From NCBI RefSeq assembly GCF_026163685.1, contig NZ_JAOXSR010000002.1, positions 406,295 through 470,294 of the forward strand: a DNA stretch of 64,000 nucleotides, given 5' to 3'. The DNA is from Oerskovia flava (GTDB lineage: Bacteria > Actinomycetota > Actinomycetes > Actinomycetales > Cellulomonadaceae). The position numbers and the translations under genes were made by a program. Shown one piece after another: positions 1 to 8,485 of this stretch. Each line of letters begins with the position of its first letter. Position 1 is the stretch's first letter. The notes under the pieces were generated by a model, which worked only from the letters and a program-made list of their open reading frames with translations, ran no database searches and was not told where the DNA came from.

Positions 1-60
1 CCCCCCCGCCGGTCGCGGGGGGGGGGCCCCCGGCGCCCGCGCCCCCCCCCCCCCCACCGC
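1..60. other. G/C homopolymer-rich left edge
   Basis: The first 60 bases contain runs of 7 C, 10 G, 5 C and 14 C (bases 42-55) with almost no A or T. No gene is visible. Such tracts are error-prone in sequencing and often mark a contig end, so this stretch may be artefactual. The PIG-L gene ends 22 bases to its right. Confidence 0.5.
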
Positions 61-81
61 ATGCTCGACGCGTACGGGTGG

Positions 82-825
82 CTACTCCCAGCCCATCCGC
101 AGCACCTCGAAGGCGACCGCGTGCTCGACGCCGAGCCGGGCGCCGTCGGCCTTCGTCATCTGGCCGAGGAACTCCGCCGGGTCGAAGTCGGCCCAGCCGA
201 GGCCGTCGATGTACGCGGCGTGCGCGCGCAGGGACTCGACGCCGGCGGCGAACGTCTCGCTCACGTCGACGCCGTGCGACGCGTCCGGTGACGCAGCCAC
301 CCACACCTGACGCACCCCGTCCCACGGTTCGAGGCCGCCCGCCTCGACCTGCTCGCGGAACACCCACCGGTTGCCGGCGTCGCGGACCGCGTCGATCACC
401 GCACGGCCCGCAGCGATGTGGTCGGCCTGGTTGAGCGGCCCGCCGGGGAACGTCTCGTGGTGGTTCATCGTCACGACGACCTCGGGCCGGTGCCGGCGGA
501 TCACCGCGGCGATCTCGCGCCGCAGCGGCACGCCGTACTCGAGGACGCCGTCGGGCAGGCCGAGGAACTCGACCTCGTCGACGCCGACGACCCGGGCGGA
601 GGCGACCTGCTCGGCCTCCCGGACGCCGCGGGCCTCGTCGGGGTGCAGGCCGTCGATCCCGGCCTCGCCGCTGGTCACCATGCAGTAGACGACGTGCTTG
701 CCCTGCCCGGTCCACCGGGCGACGGCCGCGGCCGCCCCGAACTCCAGGTCGTCGGGGTGCGCGACGATCGCGAGCGCGCGCGAGAAGTCCTCGGGCAACG
801 GGGTCAGGGCGTCAGGGGTGCTCAT
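82..825 (-). CDS. PIG-L/LmbE family deacetylase
   Basis: A 247-aa protein of the LmbE-like zinc hydrolase family, which includes the mycothiol enzymes MshB and Mca and removes N-acyl groups from amino sugars or their conjugates. Near the N-terminus it carries the AHPDDLEFG motif (His and two Asp bind metal). Mid-protein it has NHHETFPGG, with the later histidine in NQADH, the usual third-ligand region. The ATG at 825 overlaps the stop of the upstream SNF2 helicase by four bases (ATGA), so the two are translationally coupled. MshB and Mca are close to 290-300 aa, so this shorter protein is better left as a generic PIG-L deacetylase. The substrate is unknown. Confidence 0.85.
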   Translation of the reverse strand: MSTPDALTPLPEDFSRALAIVAHPDDLEFGAAAAVARWTGQGKHVVYCMVTSGEAGIDGLHPDEARGVREAEQVASARVVGVDEVEFLGLPDGVLEYGVPLRREIAAVIRRHRPEVVVTMNHHETFPGGPLNQADHIAAGRAVIDAVRDAGNRWVFREQVEAGGLEPWDGVRQVWVAASPDASHGVDVSETFAAGVESLRAHAAYIDGLGWADFDPAEFLGQMTKADGARLGVEHAVAFEVLRMGWE

Positions 826-3035
826 CGCTCCACGGTAGGTGCGTCCTCGACGTCGCGCCGCACCGGCACCGGCTGGGGCGTGCCCCAGCGGGCCTGCTCG
901 GCCGCGACGATCGTCCGGGCGAGGTCGGCCTCGGAGACGTCGACGGCGTCCCCGACCGCTTCCGCGAGCGCGCTGCGTCGTGCGTAGGCGTCGAAGAGCC
1001 GCGCCTTGGTGCCGAGGATCGTCATCAGGTGCTCGTCGACGCTGTCGACCGTGAGCAGCCTGTGCACCTGGACGCTGCTGACCTGCCCCATGCGGTGCGC
1101 GCGAGCGATCGCCTGGGCCTCGGTCGTGGGCTTCGTCTGCGGCTCGCAGAGGATCACCACGGACGCGGCCTGGAGGTTGAGCCCCACTCCCCCGACGTCG
1201 ATCTGGCTCACGAGGGCCAGCGGACGCTCGGACGTGGTGAAGTCGTCGACGATCACCGCACGCCGGGCGGGGGGCACCGACCCGGTGAGCGGGCCGACCG
1301 CGAGGTCGCCGAGCGCCCGGACGACGAGGTCGACGACGTCGCGGAAGTAGGAGAAGACGACGACCTTGCGCCCGTTGTCGGCGGCCTCGGCGACGAGCTC
1401 GACGAGGCGCAGCACCTTGGCAGAGTCCTCCGGGTGGTCGACGGCGTACGCGGCCCGGCGCATGGCCATGAACGACCCGGCCCGCACCGCCTCGCGGTAC
1501 GCCGCACCGTCGGGTACCCCGAGCTCCTCCCATTCCTCGACCTGGACGAGCTCGGGCAGCTCGGCGAGGACGTCCTCGGCGTTGCGCCGCAGGTAGACCG
1601 GGGACACGGCGTGCCGGAACGCGTCGGTGCCGACGACGCCGCGGGCCGCGTCGACGGCCCGGGCGACGTCGGGCTGCAGGTAGCCGACGAGGGTACGGAA
1701 CTCCTCGACGTGGTTCTCCATGACGGTGCCGGTGAGGAACAGCACACGCTCGGCGTGCTCGACCCAGGCGACGACGCTGCGGGCACGCAGCGTCTCGGGG
1801 TTCTTCACGAAGTGGGCCTCGTCGACGACGAGGGCGTCCACCGGCTGGTCCGTCAGCCGGCTGAGCTGGGCGAACGTCGTGACCGCGACGCCGCCGCCCT
1901 CGCGCCACGCGGCGTGGGCGGCGTCGCGCTCGGGGCCGTGCAGGGCGTGCACGGGCAGGTCCGTGTGGGTGGCGAGCTCGCGCAGCCACCCGGCGAGGAC
2001 GCTCGCGGGGCACACGACGAGCGCGCGGTCCGCCCCGCCCGCGGCGAGGTGCGCGAGGACCGCGAGCGCCTGCATCGTCTTGCCGAGACCCATCTCGTCG
2101 CCGAGGATCACCCGCCGTTGCGCGAGGGCGTACCGCGCACCGAACGACTGGTACCCGCGCAGGGACGCCCGCAGCAGGGACGTGTCCAGGCGTTGGGCCT
2201 CGACCCGTTCGACGAGCCCGGCGGGCAGGTGCCCCTCGGCGGCGTGGACGTCGCGACCGGTGTCGGCGACGTCGTCGAGCAGGGCGTAGTACGCCGCGGA
2301 GCGGCGGCGGAAGTCGGTCCAGACCTCGAGCGGGTCGCCGGGGGTCGTCTCGAGCGCGGCGACGCGGCGTGCGTCGGGCAGGAGTCCGCTCGCCTCGGCG
2401 CGGGCGGTGAGCGCGGCGAGCTCCGTGACGGCGTCCCGTGCCCGACGGCGGCCCGAGGGCGTGGTGAAGACCCTCCCGAGCGCGGTGGTCGCCGGGAGCG
2501 CGGCCTCCCGCAGTGCGGCGTGCTCGGTGAGCCAGGCGGTGGCCTCGGCGGTCCGGGGGGCGACCAGCCGGCGGGCGGCGTCGAGCGTGTGCAGCGTCTG
2601 GACGAGGTGCGTCGCGTCGGGGTCGCCCGGGGCGACGTCGATCCTCACGGGCAGCGTCTCGCGCACGGCCCGGGCGATCTGCTCGGCGGCCGCGAGGAGG
2701 TGCGTCGCGGTCTGCGGTCCGATGCCGGGGAGGCGTTCGAGGCCGACGGGGCCTGCGGCCAGGACACCCGCGACCGACTCGACCCCGCCCTCGGCGAGGA
2801 GGCCGGTCCGCAGCCGCTCGCGGCTGACGGTGCGCAGCCGGTCGACCGCGACCCCGGCGAGCTCGGCCCGCACCTCGGCCTCGCGGGCGTCGCCGAACGC
2901 GTCCAGCACCCCCTGCCGGAGACGCGCCGGCGCCCCGACGAGTGCGTCGACCGGGACTGCTGCATCGTCCGCCGTCGCGACGACCTGACGGGCCTCCTGT
3001 CGGCTACCCGCGCGCGGGGACTCCACGGCGCTCAC
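822..3035 (-). CDS. SNF2-family DEAD/DEAH helicase with helix-hairpin-helix
   Basis: A 737-aa double-stranded-DNA translocase of the SNF2 superfamily, 2. A helix-hairpin-helix near residues 100-115 (LPGIGPQTA) suggests DNA binding. Walker A is DEMGLGKT near residue 313. The DEAH box is VDEAHF near 405. The C-terminal RecA lobe shows DVGGVGLNLQAA and the arginine-finger motif AIARAHRMGQ. The start is uncertain: GTG 3035 is used. A TTG at 3146 would add 37 Arg-rich residues and overlap the doc gene by 32 bases. The gene sits between a toxin-antitoxin pair and a PIG-L gene, all on the minus strand. The role could be DNA repair or nucleoprotein remodelling; nothing local settles it. A second, unrelated SNF2 protein is encoded at 48696. 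Confidence 0.85.
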   Translation of the reverse strand: MSAVESPRAGSRQEARQVVATADDAAVPVDALVGAPARLRQGVLDAFGDAREAEVRAELAGVAVDRLRTVSRERLRTGLLAEGGVESVAGVLAAGPVGLERLPGIGPQTATHLLAAAEQIARAVRETLPVRIDVAPGDPDATHLVQTLHTLDAARRLVAPRTAEATAWLTEHAALREAALPATTALGRVFTTPSGRRRARDAVTELAALTARAEASGLLPDARRVAALETTPGDPLEVWTDFRRRSAAYYALLDDVADTGRDVHAAEGHLPAGLVERVEAQRLDTSLLRASLRGYQSFGARYALAQRRVILGDEMGLGKTMQALAVLAHLAAGGADRALVVCPASVLAGWLRELATHTDLPVHALHGPERDAAHAAWREGGGVAVTTFAQLSRLTDQPVDALVVDEAHFVKNPETLRARSVVAWVEHAERVLFLTGTVMENHVEEFRTLVGYLQPDVARAVDAARGVVGTDAFRHAVSPVYLRRNAEDVLAELPELVQVEEWEELGVPDGAAYREAVRAGSFMAMRRAAYAVDHPEDSAKVLRLVELVAEAADNGRKVVVFSYFRDVVDLVVRALGDLAVGPLTGSVPPARRAVIVDDFTTSERPLALVSQIDVGGVGLNLQAASVVILCEPQTKPTTEAQAIARAHRMGQVSSVQVHRLLTVDSVDEHLMTILGTKARLFDAYARRSALAEAVGDAVDVSEADLARTIVAAEQARWGTPQPVPVRRDVEDAPTVER

Positions 3036-3114
3036 CCTGCCGGCACGGCGTGCCGCGCCGGTCGCGCCGAGTCCCCGCGAGCCATCGTGCCGCCTCTCGT
3101 CCGTGCGGCGTTCG

Positions 3115-3495
3115 TCATCGTCGCCACGCGGCAAACCGTTCCGCAACGACCGACACCCGGGTCTCGGTCCCGTCGGCGATCGACATCGTCAGCTCGAAGA
3201 CATCGTCGTGAGGCGCGACGAACCGGGACCCGTTCAGCCCGTAGAACACGATGACGGCGACCAGGCCGAGGCGCTTGTTCCCGTCGACCAGCGCGTGGTT
3301 CTGCACCACCGAGAGCATCAGAGCCGCAGCCTTGAGGTCGAGCGTGGGATACGCCTCCTGGCCGAACATCGCTGCGCGCGGTCGATGGCCCGCGGAGTCG
3401 AGTCCGCCCCAGTCGCTCACGACGGGCTCGGAACCCAGGAGCGCGGCGGCCGCAGCCAGGAGATCCTCCAGCTCGAGGTACTCCACCGACTCCAC
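3115..3495 (-). CDS. doc: Doc-type toxin (Fic fold)
   Basis: A 126-aa small Fic-fold protein. The core motif is HALVDGNKR, matching the Doc consensus H-x-F/L-x-D/N-x-N-K-R rather than the AMPylating Fic motif. Doc of phage P1 phosphorylates EF-Tu and stops translation; the same activity is inferred here. The N-terminus from GTG 3495 (VESVEYLELEDLL) fits the usual short Doc leader, and that codon starts one base after the antitoxin stop. An upstream GTG at 3531 would extend the protein by 12 residues and overlap the antitoxin by 35 bases; neither start has a clear Shine-Dalgarno. Only the catalytic motif and context support the call. Confidence 0.8.
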   Translation of the reverse strand: MESVEYLELEDLLAAAAALLGSEPVVSDWGGLDSAGHRPRAAMFGQEAYPTLDLKAAALMLSVVQNHALVDGNKRLGLVAVIVFYGLNGSRFVAPHDDVFELTMSIADGTETRVSVVAERFAAWRR

Positions 3496-3496
3496 G

Positions 3497-3700
3497 TCAG
3501 GCGAGCCGGTCGAGGACGGGCCCGTAGTCACGGATCGCGTCCGCGATCAGCCGGTCGCGCAGCGCGGTGCGGTCCGCCACGTACCGCCGAACGGCCTCAC
3601 GCACGATCTCGTTCTGAGAGCGCCCCTCGCGCTCCGCGGCCTGCTCGAGCACGCGCTTCTCTTCTTCGTCGAATCGCACGACCAGCTGGTTGGAGCCCAT
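3497..3700 (-). CDS. Ribbon-helix-helix antitoxin
   Basis: A 67-aa protein with a ribbon-helix-helix (CopG/Arc-like) N-terminus. The strand NQLVVRFDEEE is followed by two helices ending in RSQNEIVREAVRRYV, and the acidic C-terminal tail would occupy the toxin. Start ATG 3700 has a good Shine-Dalgarno (GGAGG five bases upstream). The doc gene follows after one base. RHH antitoxins normally repress their own operon as dimers, and a 9-bp inverted repeat overlaps the expected promoter at 3710-3736. The pairing of RHH with Doc, instead of Phd, is one of several known mix-and-match combinations. Confidence 0.8.
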   Translation of the reverse strand: MGSNQLVVRFDEEEKRVLEQAAEREGRSQNEIVREAVRRYVADRTALRDRLIADAIRDYGPVLDRLA

Positions 3701-3709
3701 GACCACCTC

Positions 3710-3736
3710 CGGGTGATATCACCACGCTATCACCCG
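3710..3736 (-). promoter_or_regulatory. Operator of the RHH/doc toxin-antitoxin module
   Basis: A perfect 9-bp inverted repeat, CGGGTGATA (3710-3718) and TATCACCCG (3728-3736), contains an inner palindrome GTGATATCAC (3713-3722). On the minus strand a TAGCGT -10-like hexamer lies between the arms (3724-3729), 24 bases before the antitoxin ATG. Occupancy by the RHH protein would block initiation. The autoregulation is inferred from geometry and family behaviour. Confidence 0.65.
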
Positions 3737-3768
3737 ACGCAGGACGGCAGCCCGTCCGCACGATCCGC

Positions 3769-4740
3769 TCAGTACGTCGTCAGCCCGTGGCTGCGGAACT
3801 GCTCGCGCACGCGCTCGGTGAGCTCCGGCGTCGGGGGCTGGGTGTCAGCGAGCTCGTAGGTGCGTCCGAGCGCGTCCCACTTGTCGCGGCCCATCTGGTG
3901 GAAGGGCAGCACCTCGACGCGGGTGACGGTGCCGGGACGGATCCGGTTGAGCTCGGCGGTGTACGCGGCGATCTTCTCGACGTTCTCCGCGTCGTCGGTC
4001 AGCCCCGGCACGAGGACGAACCGGACCCACACCTCGGGTCCGTGGCCGTCGAGGCCACGCTCGGCGAGCCGGCGCCCGAACCGCAGCGTCGGCTCCAGGT
4101 CGCGACCGGTGACCCGGCGGTACGTCTCCGGGTCCCCGGACTTCACGTCGAGGAGCACCAGGTCGGTGTCGTCGAGCATCGTGTCGGTCGCGTTCGCCCC
4201 GAGGAACCCGGAGGTGTCGAGCGTCGTGTGCACACCCATCTCGGTCGCCCCACGCAGGACGCGTGCGGCGAACGCCGGCTGCATGAGCACCTCGCCGCCG
4301 GAGAGCGTGATCCCGCCACCCGTGGCCCGGAAGACCGGCACGTACCGTCGCACGCGCCCGAGCAGCTCGTCCGCCGTGACCGGTTGCCCGTCCTTCATCG
4401 CGAGGGTGTCGGGGTTGTGGCAGTACAGGCACCGCAGCGGGCAGCCGCTGAGGAACACCGTCAGACGGGTCCCCGGGCCGTCGACCGCGGTGACGAGCTC
4501 CCACGAGTGCACCGAGCCGAGCTCGCCGGTGCGCAGGGCGGCGAGCCGATCGCCGCGCTCCGGCGCCGCGACGGGCAGCCCGTGGGTCCCCGCCCCGGCC
4601 CTGCGGCTCGGGGCGGGGGCGGCCGTGGCGGACCCGGCGGCGGAGTGGGCCGCCGCCGGATCCATGGTCCCGCAACGGGTGCCCGGCACGAAGGGGATAG
4701 GTGCCGGGGTCCCCGCTGCGGGGGTCTGCGGAACGGTCAT
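3769..4740 (-). CDS. pflA: Pyruvate formate-lyase-activating enzyme (radical SAM)
   Basis: A 323-aa cytosolic radical-SAM enzyme that abstracts hydrogen from the PflB glycine to make the active glycyl radical. The CxxxCxxC cluster motif is CPLRCLYC (Cys100, 104, 107), followed by HNPDT. A GGGITLSGGE SAM-binding motif follows, and LLDVKSGDPE is characteristic of activases. E. coli PflA is 246 aa; here about 72 residues rich in Ala and Pro precede the conserved VHSWELVTAVDGPG start, so the true start may lie downstream of ATG 4740. It lies 15 bases after pflB on the same strand and is surely co-transcribed. Confidence 0.92.
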   Translation of the reverse strand: MTVPQTPAAGTPAPIPFVPGTRCGTMDPAAAHSAAGSATAAPAPSRRAGAGTHGLPVAAPERGDRLAALRTGELGSVHSWELVTAVDGPGTRLTVFLSGCPLRCLYCHNPDTLAMKDGQPVTADELLGRVRRYVPVFRATGGGITLSGGEVLMQPAFAARVLRGATEMGVHTTLDTSGFLGANATDTMLDDTDLVLLDVKSGDPETYRRVTGRDLEPTLRFGRRLAERGLDGHGPEVWVRFVLVPGLTDDAENVEKIAAYTAELNRIRPGTVTRVEVLPFHQMGRDKWDALGRTYELADTQPPTPELTERVREQFRSHGLTTY

Positions 4741-4755
4741 GATCGGCTCTCGCCG

Positions 4756-7038
4756 TCAGACCGCGCCGTGGAAGGTGCGTGAGAGCACGTCGAGCTGCTG
4801 CTCACGGGTGAGGCGGACGAAGTTCACGGCGTACCCGGAGACCCGGATGGTCAGCTGCGGGTAGTTCTCCGGGTTCTCCATGGCATCCAGGAGCGTCTCG
4901 CGGTTCAGCACGTTGACGTTCATGTGGTACCCGTTCGAGCCGATGTAGGCGTCGAGCAGGCCGGCGAGGTTCGCCGTCTGCTCCTCCCCCGTGCGGCCGA
5001 GCGACGCCGGGACCACGGTCGACGTGAGCGAGATGCCGTCCTGCGACTCGGCGTACGGGAGCTTCGCGACCGAGAGGGCCGAGGCCAGCAGTCCGTGCGT
5101 GTCCCGCCCGTTCATGGGGTTCGCCCCGGGTGCGAAGGGCTCTCCCAGGCGTCGACCGTCCGGGGTGTTGCCCGTCGACTTGCCGTAGACCACGTTGGAC
5201 GTGATCGTCAGGACCGACTGCGTGGGCACCGCGTCGCGGTAGGTGGGGTGCCGGCGGACCTTCGCCATAAAGCGCTCGACGAGGTCTACCGCGATGTCGT
5301 CGACCCGGTCGTCGTCGTTGCCGAAGGTGGGGAACTCGCCCTCGGTGACGTAGTCGACGACGATGCCACGCTCGTCGCGCACGGGCCGGACCGTCGCGTA
5401 CCGGATGGCCGACAACGAGTCCGCCGCGACCGAGAGGCCCGCGATGCCGCACGCCATGGTGCGCAGCACGTCCTGGTCGTGGAGCGCCATCTCGAGCCGC
5501 TCGTACGCGTACCGGTCGTGCGACCAGTGGATGCAGTTGAGCGCCTCCACGTACGTGGCCGCCAACCAGTCCATGGTGGCGTCGAACCGGGCCATGACGT
5601 CGTCGAACTCCAGGACGTCCCCGGTGACCGGGGCGACCGCGGGCGACACCTGCTTGCCGGTGATCTCGTCGCGCCCGCCGTTGATCGCGTAGAGCAGCGT
5701 CTTGGCGAGGTTGACCCGGGCGCCGAAGAACTGCATCTGCTTGCCCACGCGCATCGGGGACACGCAGCACGCGATCGCGGCGTCGTCGCCCCACCGGGAG
5801 CGGATGAGCTCGTCGGACTCGTACTGCACCGCGGACGTGTCGATCGAGACACGCGCGCAGTAGTCCTTGAACCCCTGGGGCAGCTCGGGGCTCCACAGCA
5901 CCGTCATGTTCGGCTCGGGCGCCGGGCCCAGGTTGTACAGGGTCTGCAGGTAGCGGAACGACGTCCGGGTCACGAGGGGCCGGCCGTCCTCCCCCAGGCC
6001 GCCGATCGTCTCGGTGACCCACGTGGGGTCGCCCGAGAAGAGCGCGTCGTACTCGGGCGTGCGCAGGAACCGCACGATCCGGAGCTTGATGACGAAGTCG
6101 TCGACGAGCTCCTGGGCCTGGGACTCGGTGATCGTCCCGGCGTCGAGGTCGCGCTGCAGGTAGACGTCGAGGAAGGTCGAGGTGCGCCCGAGCGACATCG
6201 CCGCACCGTTCTGCTCTTTGACCGCGCCGAGATAGGCGAAGTACAGCCACTGCACGGCCTCGCGTGCGGTGGCCGCCGGGCGACGGATGTCGTAGCCGTA
6301 CGACGCCGCCATCTCGGCGAGCTCGCCCAGCGCCCGCGTCTGCTCTGCGTTCTCCTCGCGGTCGCGCAGGACGCTCTCGCTGGCCGGCTGCATGTCGAGC
6401 GCGGCTCGGTCCAGGCGCTTGGCCGCGACGAGCGCGTCGACGCCGTAGAGGGCCACCCGGCGGTAGTCGCCGATGATCCGGCCGCGCCCGTACGCGTCGG
6501 GCAGGCCCGTGATGACGTGGGAGCTGCGGGCCGCGCGCACGGCCGGCGGGTAGGTGTCGAAGACACCCTGGTTGTGGGTCTTGCGGTACTCGGTGAAGAC
6601 CTTGCGCAGGTCCGGGTCGACGTCGTAGCCGTACGTCTCCAGCGCGCCCTCGACCATGCGCCACCCACCGTTGGGCATGATCGCACGCTTGAGCGGCGCG
6701 TCGGTCTGCAGGCCGACGATCAGCTCGTTCTCGCGGTCGATGTACCCCGGTGCGTGCGCGGTGATGGTGGCCGGCGTGTGCGGGTCGACGTCGTAGACGC
6801 CCTTGGCGCGCTCGGCCGGGAACATCGCGGTGAGGCGGCCCCAGATGCCGTTCGTGCGCTCGGTGGGCCCGGCGAGGAACTCGCCGTCGCCGCGGTAGGG
6901 GGTGTAGTTGCGCTGGATGAAGTCGCGCACGTCCACCTGGTCCCGCCAGGGTCCGTCCGTGAACCCTTCCCAGGCCGCCACGTGGACGCTGTCCGGTGCG
7001 TCAGCACCGCTCCCTCGGACCTCTGCAACGCTGGTCAT
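4756..7038 (-). CDS. pflB: Formate C-acetyltransferase (pyruvate formate-lyase)
   Basis: A 760-aa enzyme that cleaves pyruvate with CoA to acetyl-CoA and formate under anoxic conditions. The tandem catalytic cysteines are Cys424-Cys425 ([12 protein letters not shown]). The glycyl-radical site is Gly735 in RVSGYAVNF, near the C-terminus. Length and spacing match the E. coli enzyme. ATG 7038 is preceded by a strong AGGAGG. The gene is first in a pflB-pflA operon. A pair of DosR-like boxes at 7145-7179 suggests hypoxic induction. The enzyme is destroyed by oxygen once activated, so its presence argues for a facultatively anaerobic host. Confidence 0.96.
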   Translation of the reverse strand: MTSVAEVRGSGADAPDSVHVAAWEGFTDGPWRDQVDVRDFIQRNYTPYRGDGEFLAGPTERTNGIWGRLTAMFPAERAKGVYDVDPHTPATITAHAPGYIDRENELIVGLQTDAPLKRAIMPNGGWRMVEGALETYGYDVDPDLRKVFTEYRKTHNQGVFDTYPPAVRAARSSHVITGLPDAYGRGRIIGDYRRVALYGVDALVAAKRLDRAALDMQPASESVLRDREENAEQTRALGELAEMAASYGYDIRRPAATAREAVQWLYFAYLGAVKEQNGAAMSLGRTSTFLDVYLQRDLDAGTITESQAQELVDDFVIKLRIVRFLRTPEYDALFSGDPTWVTETIGGLGEDGRPLVTRTSFRYLQTLYNLGPAPEPNMTVLWSPELPQGFKDYCARVSIDTSAVQYESDELIRSRWGDDAAIACCVSPMRVGKQMQFFGARVNLAKTLLYAINGGRDEITGKQVSPAVAPVTGDVLEFDDVMARFDATMDWLAATYVEALNCIHWSHDRYAYERLEMALHDQDVLRTMACGIAGLSVAADSLSAIRYATVRPVRDERGIVVDYVTEGEFPTFGNDDDRVDDIAVDLVERFMAKVRRHPTYRDAVPTQSVLTITSNVVYGKSTGNTPDGRRLGEPFAPGANPMNGRDTHGLLASALSVAKLPYAESQDGISLTSTVVPASLGRTGEEQTANLAGLLDAYIGSNGYHMNVNVLNRETLLDAMENPENYPQLTIRVSGYAVNFVRLTREQQLDVLSRTFHGAV

Positions 7039-7089
7039 CAGACCTCCTGAGTCTCCGGCCCGCTCTCCGCGTGACCTTTCCGCGTCTCC

Positions 7090-7095
7090 AGGCTA
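7090..7095 (-). promoter_or_regulatory. Candidate -10 of pflB promoter
   Basis: On the minus strand TAGCCT (TAnnnT) lies 52 bases before the pflB ATG. No convincing -35 is seen 16-18 bases upstream, which is common for activator-dependent promoters. The DosR-like boxes would sit near -62 and -83 relative to this element. This is a weak call. Confidence 0.35.
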
Positions 7096-7144
7096 CGACC
7101 ACTCTTCCTTGACGGAGCGATGAATCGCCTGTCTCGTCAATCAC

Positions 7145-7158
7145 AGGACCTTGGTCCT
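7145..7158 (-). promoter_or_regulatory. DosR/DevR-like box 1
   Basis: AGGACCTTGGTCCT is a 14-mer fitting the mycobacterial hypoxia box core GGGAC-N4-GTCCC except at the first and last base. It is symmetric apart from the central TT and lies 107 bases upstream of pflB. DosR control is inferred from sequence similarity; no dosR gene is in the window. Confidence 0.5.
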
Positions 7159-7165
7159 GCGGCGA

Positions 7166-7179
7166 GGGTCCATGGTCCC
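7166..7179 (-). promoter_or_regulatory. DosR/DevR-like box 2
   Basis: GGGTCCATGGTCCC matches the GGGAC-N4-GTCCC core at all but the fourth base. Its centre lies 21 bp (two helical turns) from box 1, the phased tandem arrangement typical of strongly hypoxia-induced promoters in mycobacteria. Confidence 0.5.
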
Positions 7180-7350
7180 GCGCTGACCTGCGGCGATAGA
7201 CCCCTGACCCTCGCTCGTGGCGCCACGCAGCATGCGGATCACGGGCTCCGCACATCGCTCGTGAGTACCTTCACATGACGCGCCCTTGACCTCGGTTCTC
7301 GGGCGCAGGCTCGTCCTCGCGCGTGGACGGCATGCGCCCGGACGACGTGT

Positions 7351-7356
7351 GACACT
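7351..7356 (+). promoter_or_regulatory. Leaderless-type -10 for the YbdK-like ligase
   Basis: GACACT ends seven bases before ATG 7364. No Shine-Dalgarno is present. It is a weaker hexamer than the others of this type. Confidence 0.4.
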
Positions 7357-7363
7357 TCTCCGC

Positions 7364-8461
7364 ATGGCGAGGACCGTGGGAGTAGAAGAAGAGTTCCTGC
7401 TCGTGGGTGAGGACGGACGTCCCGTCGCCAAGGCGCAGGAGGCGCTCGACGCGACCGGCGCCTCGGACAAGGACGGTGGGGCCGGCGCGCTCGAGTCCGA
7501 GTTCATGGAGGAGCAGCTCGAGACCGCGACGCACCCGCGCAGCGACCTGCAGGAGCTCTCGGACGAGATCCGGGCCGGTCGCGTGCGCGCCCAGGAGGCC
7601 GCCGACCGGGTCGGTGCGCGCGTCGCTGCGCTGTCGACCTCGCCCCTGCCGTTCGAGGGGACGACGGTCTCACGCCTGCGCTACCTCGAGGCCAGGGCGG
7701 CGTTCGGGCTGACCGCGCGCGAGCAGCTCACGAGCGGGTGCCACGTGCACGTCGCAATATCGTCCGACGACGAGGGCGTGGCCGTGCTCGACCGCATCGG
7801 CCCGTGGCTCGCCCCCCTGCTCGCCCTGAGCGCGAACTCCCCCTACTGGCAGGGTGAGGACAGCGGGTACGCGAGCTTCCGCTCCCAGGTGTGGGCACGC
7901 TGGCCCACGTCCGGCCCGGCCCGGGCGTTCGGGACCGCGCAGGCCTACCACGACGCCGTCGACGCCCTCGTCGCGACGGGGACGATCCTCGACGAGGCGA
8001 TGGTGTACTTCGACGCCCGGCTCGCCGCCCGCTACCCGACGGTCGAGATCCGTATCGCCGACGTGTGCCTCGACGCCGACACCGCGACCCTCGTCGCCGC
8101 CCTCGCGCGGGGCCTCGTCGAGACCGCCGCGCGCGAGGCAGCCGACGGCAGGCCCGCCCCCGAGCTGCGGACCGAGCTCCTGCGCACGGCCTCGTGGCGC
8201 GCGGGCCGTTCGGGCCTCGCGGGCGACCTGCTCTCGCCGCTCACGTGGCGCCCGGCCCCCGCCCACGACGTCGTCGGGCAGCTCGTCGCCCGGGTGCGCG
8301 ACGCGCTCGTCGACGCCGGGGACCTCGAGACGGTCACCGAGCTGCTCGGCCGTCTCTGGGCGTCCGGGGGCGGAGCCGCGCAGCAGCGGGCCTGGTTCGC
8401 GGACTCGGGCGGCGACCTGCGCGCCGTCGTGGAACGTGCCACGACGGCCACGCTGGCCTGA
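7364..8461 (+). CDS. YbdK-type carboxylate-amine ligase (glutamate-cysteine ligase family 2)
   Basis: A 365-aa protein of the GCS2/YbdK family, which forms gamma-glutamyl-type amide bonds with ATP; E. coli YbdK has weak glutamate-cysteine ligase activity. The signature VGVEEEFLLV begins at residue 5. CHVHVAI and the FRSQVWARWPTSGPA segment are family hallmarks. ATG 7364 is chosen because the family starts here and an upstream extension lacks similarity. Actinobacteria make mycothiol rather than glutathione, so the physiological amine is unclear. It is divergent from pflB and convergent with dxs. Confidence 0.85.
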   Translation: MARTVGVEEEFLLVGEDGRPVAKAQEALDATGASDKDGGAGALESEFMEEQLETATHPRSDLQELSDEIRAGRVRAQEAADRVGARVAALSTSPLPFEGTTVSRLRYLEARAAFGLTAREQLTSGCHVHVAISSDDEGVAVLDRIGPWLAPLLALSANSPYWQGEDSGYASFRSQVWARWPTSGPARAFGTAQAYHDAVDALVATGTILDEAMVYFDARLAARYPTVEIRIADVCLDADTATLVAALARGLVETAAREAADGRPAPELRTELLRTASWRAGRSGLAGDLLSPLTWRPAPAHDVVGQLVARVRDALVDAGDLETVTELLGRLWASGGGAAQQRAWFADSGGDLRAVVERATTATLA

Positions 8462-8485
8462 GCGCGTCGGGCGCGCCCGAGCGCG

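Larger units (their letters stand above)
7039..7363. other. Divergent pflB/ybdK intergenic region
   Basis: This 325-base stretch holds no gene I can support. It contains the pflB Shine-Dalgarno, a candidate -10, a loose TTGACG/CGTCAA inverted repeat (7109-7140), the two DosR-like boxes, and a repeated decamer CCTGCGGCGA (7156-7165 and 7187-7196). It ends with a leaderless-type -10 for the ligase gene. Confidence 0.6.

Noticed and set aside
82-825. PIG-L protein as MshB or Mca
   Set aside because: It is about 50 residues shorter than either and lacks mycothiol-pathway neighbours; only the family-level call is safe.
7109-7140. TTGACG ... CGTCAA inverted repeat in the pflB/ybdK gap as an FNR or Rex site
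   Set aside because: The inner half-sites are asymmetrically spaced (2 versus 6 bases) and neither the TTGAT-N4-ATCAA nor the TTGTGA-N6-TCACAA consensus is met.
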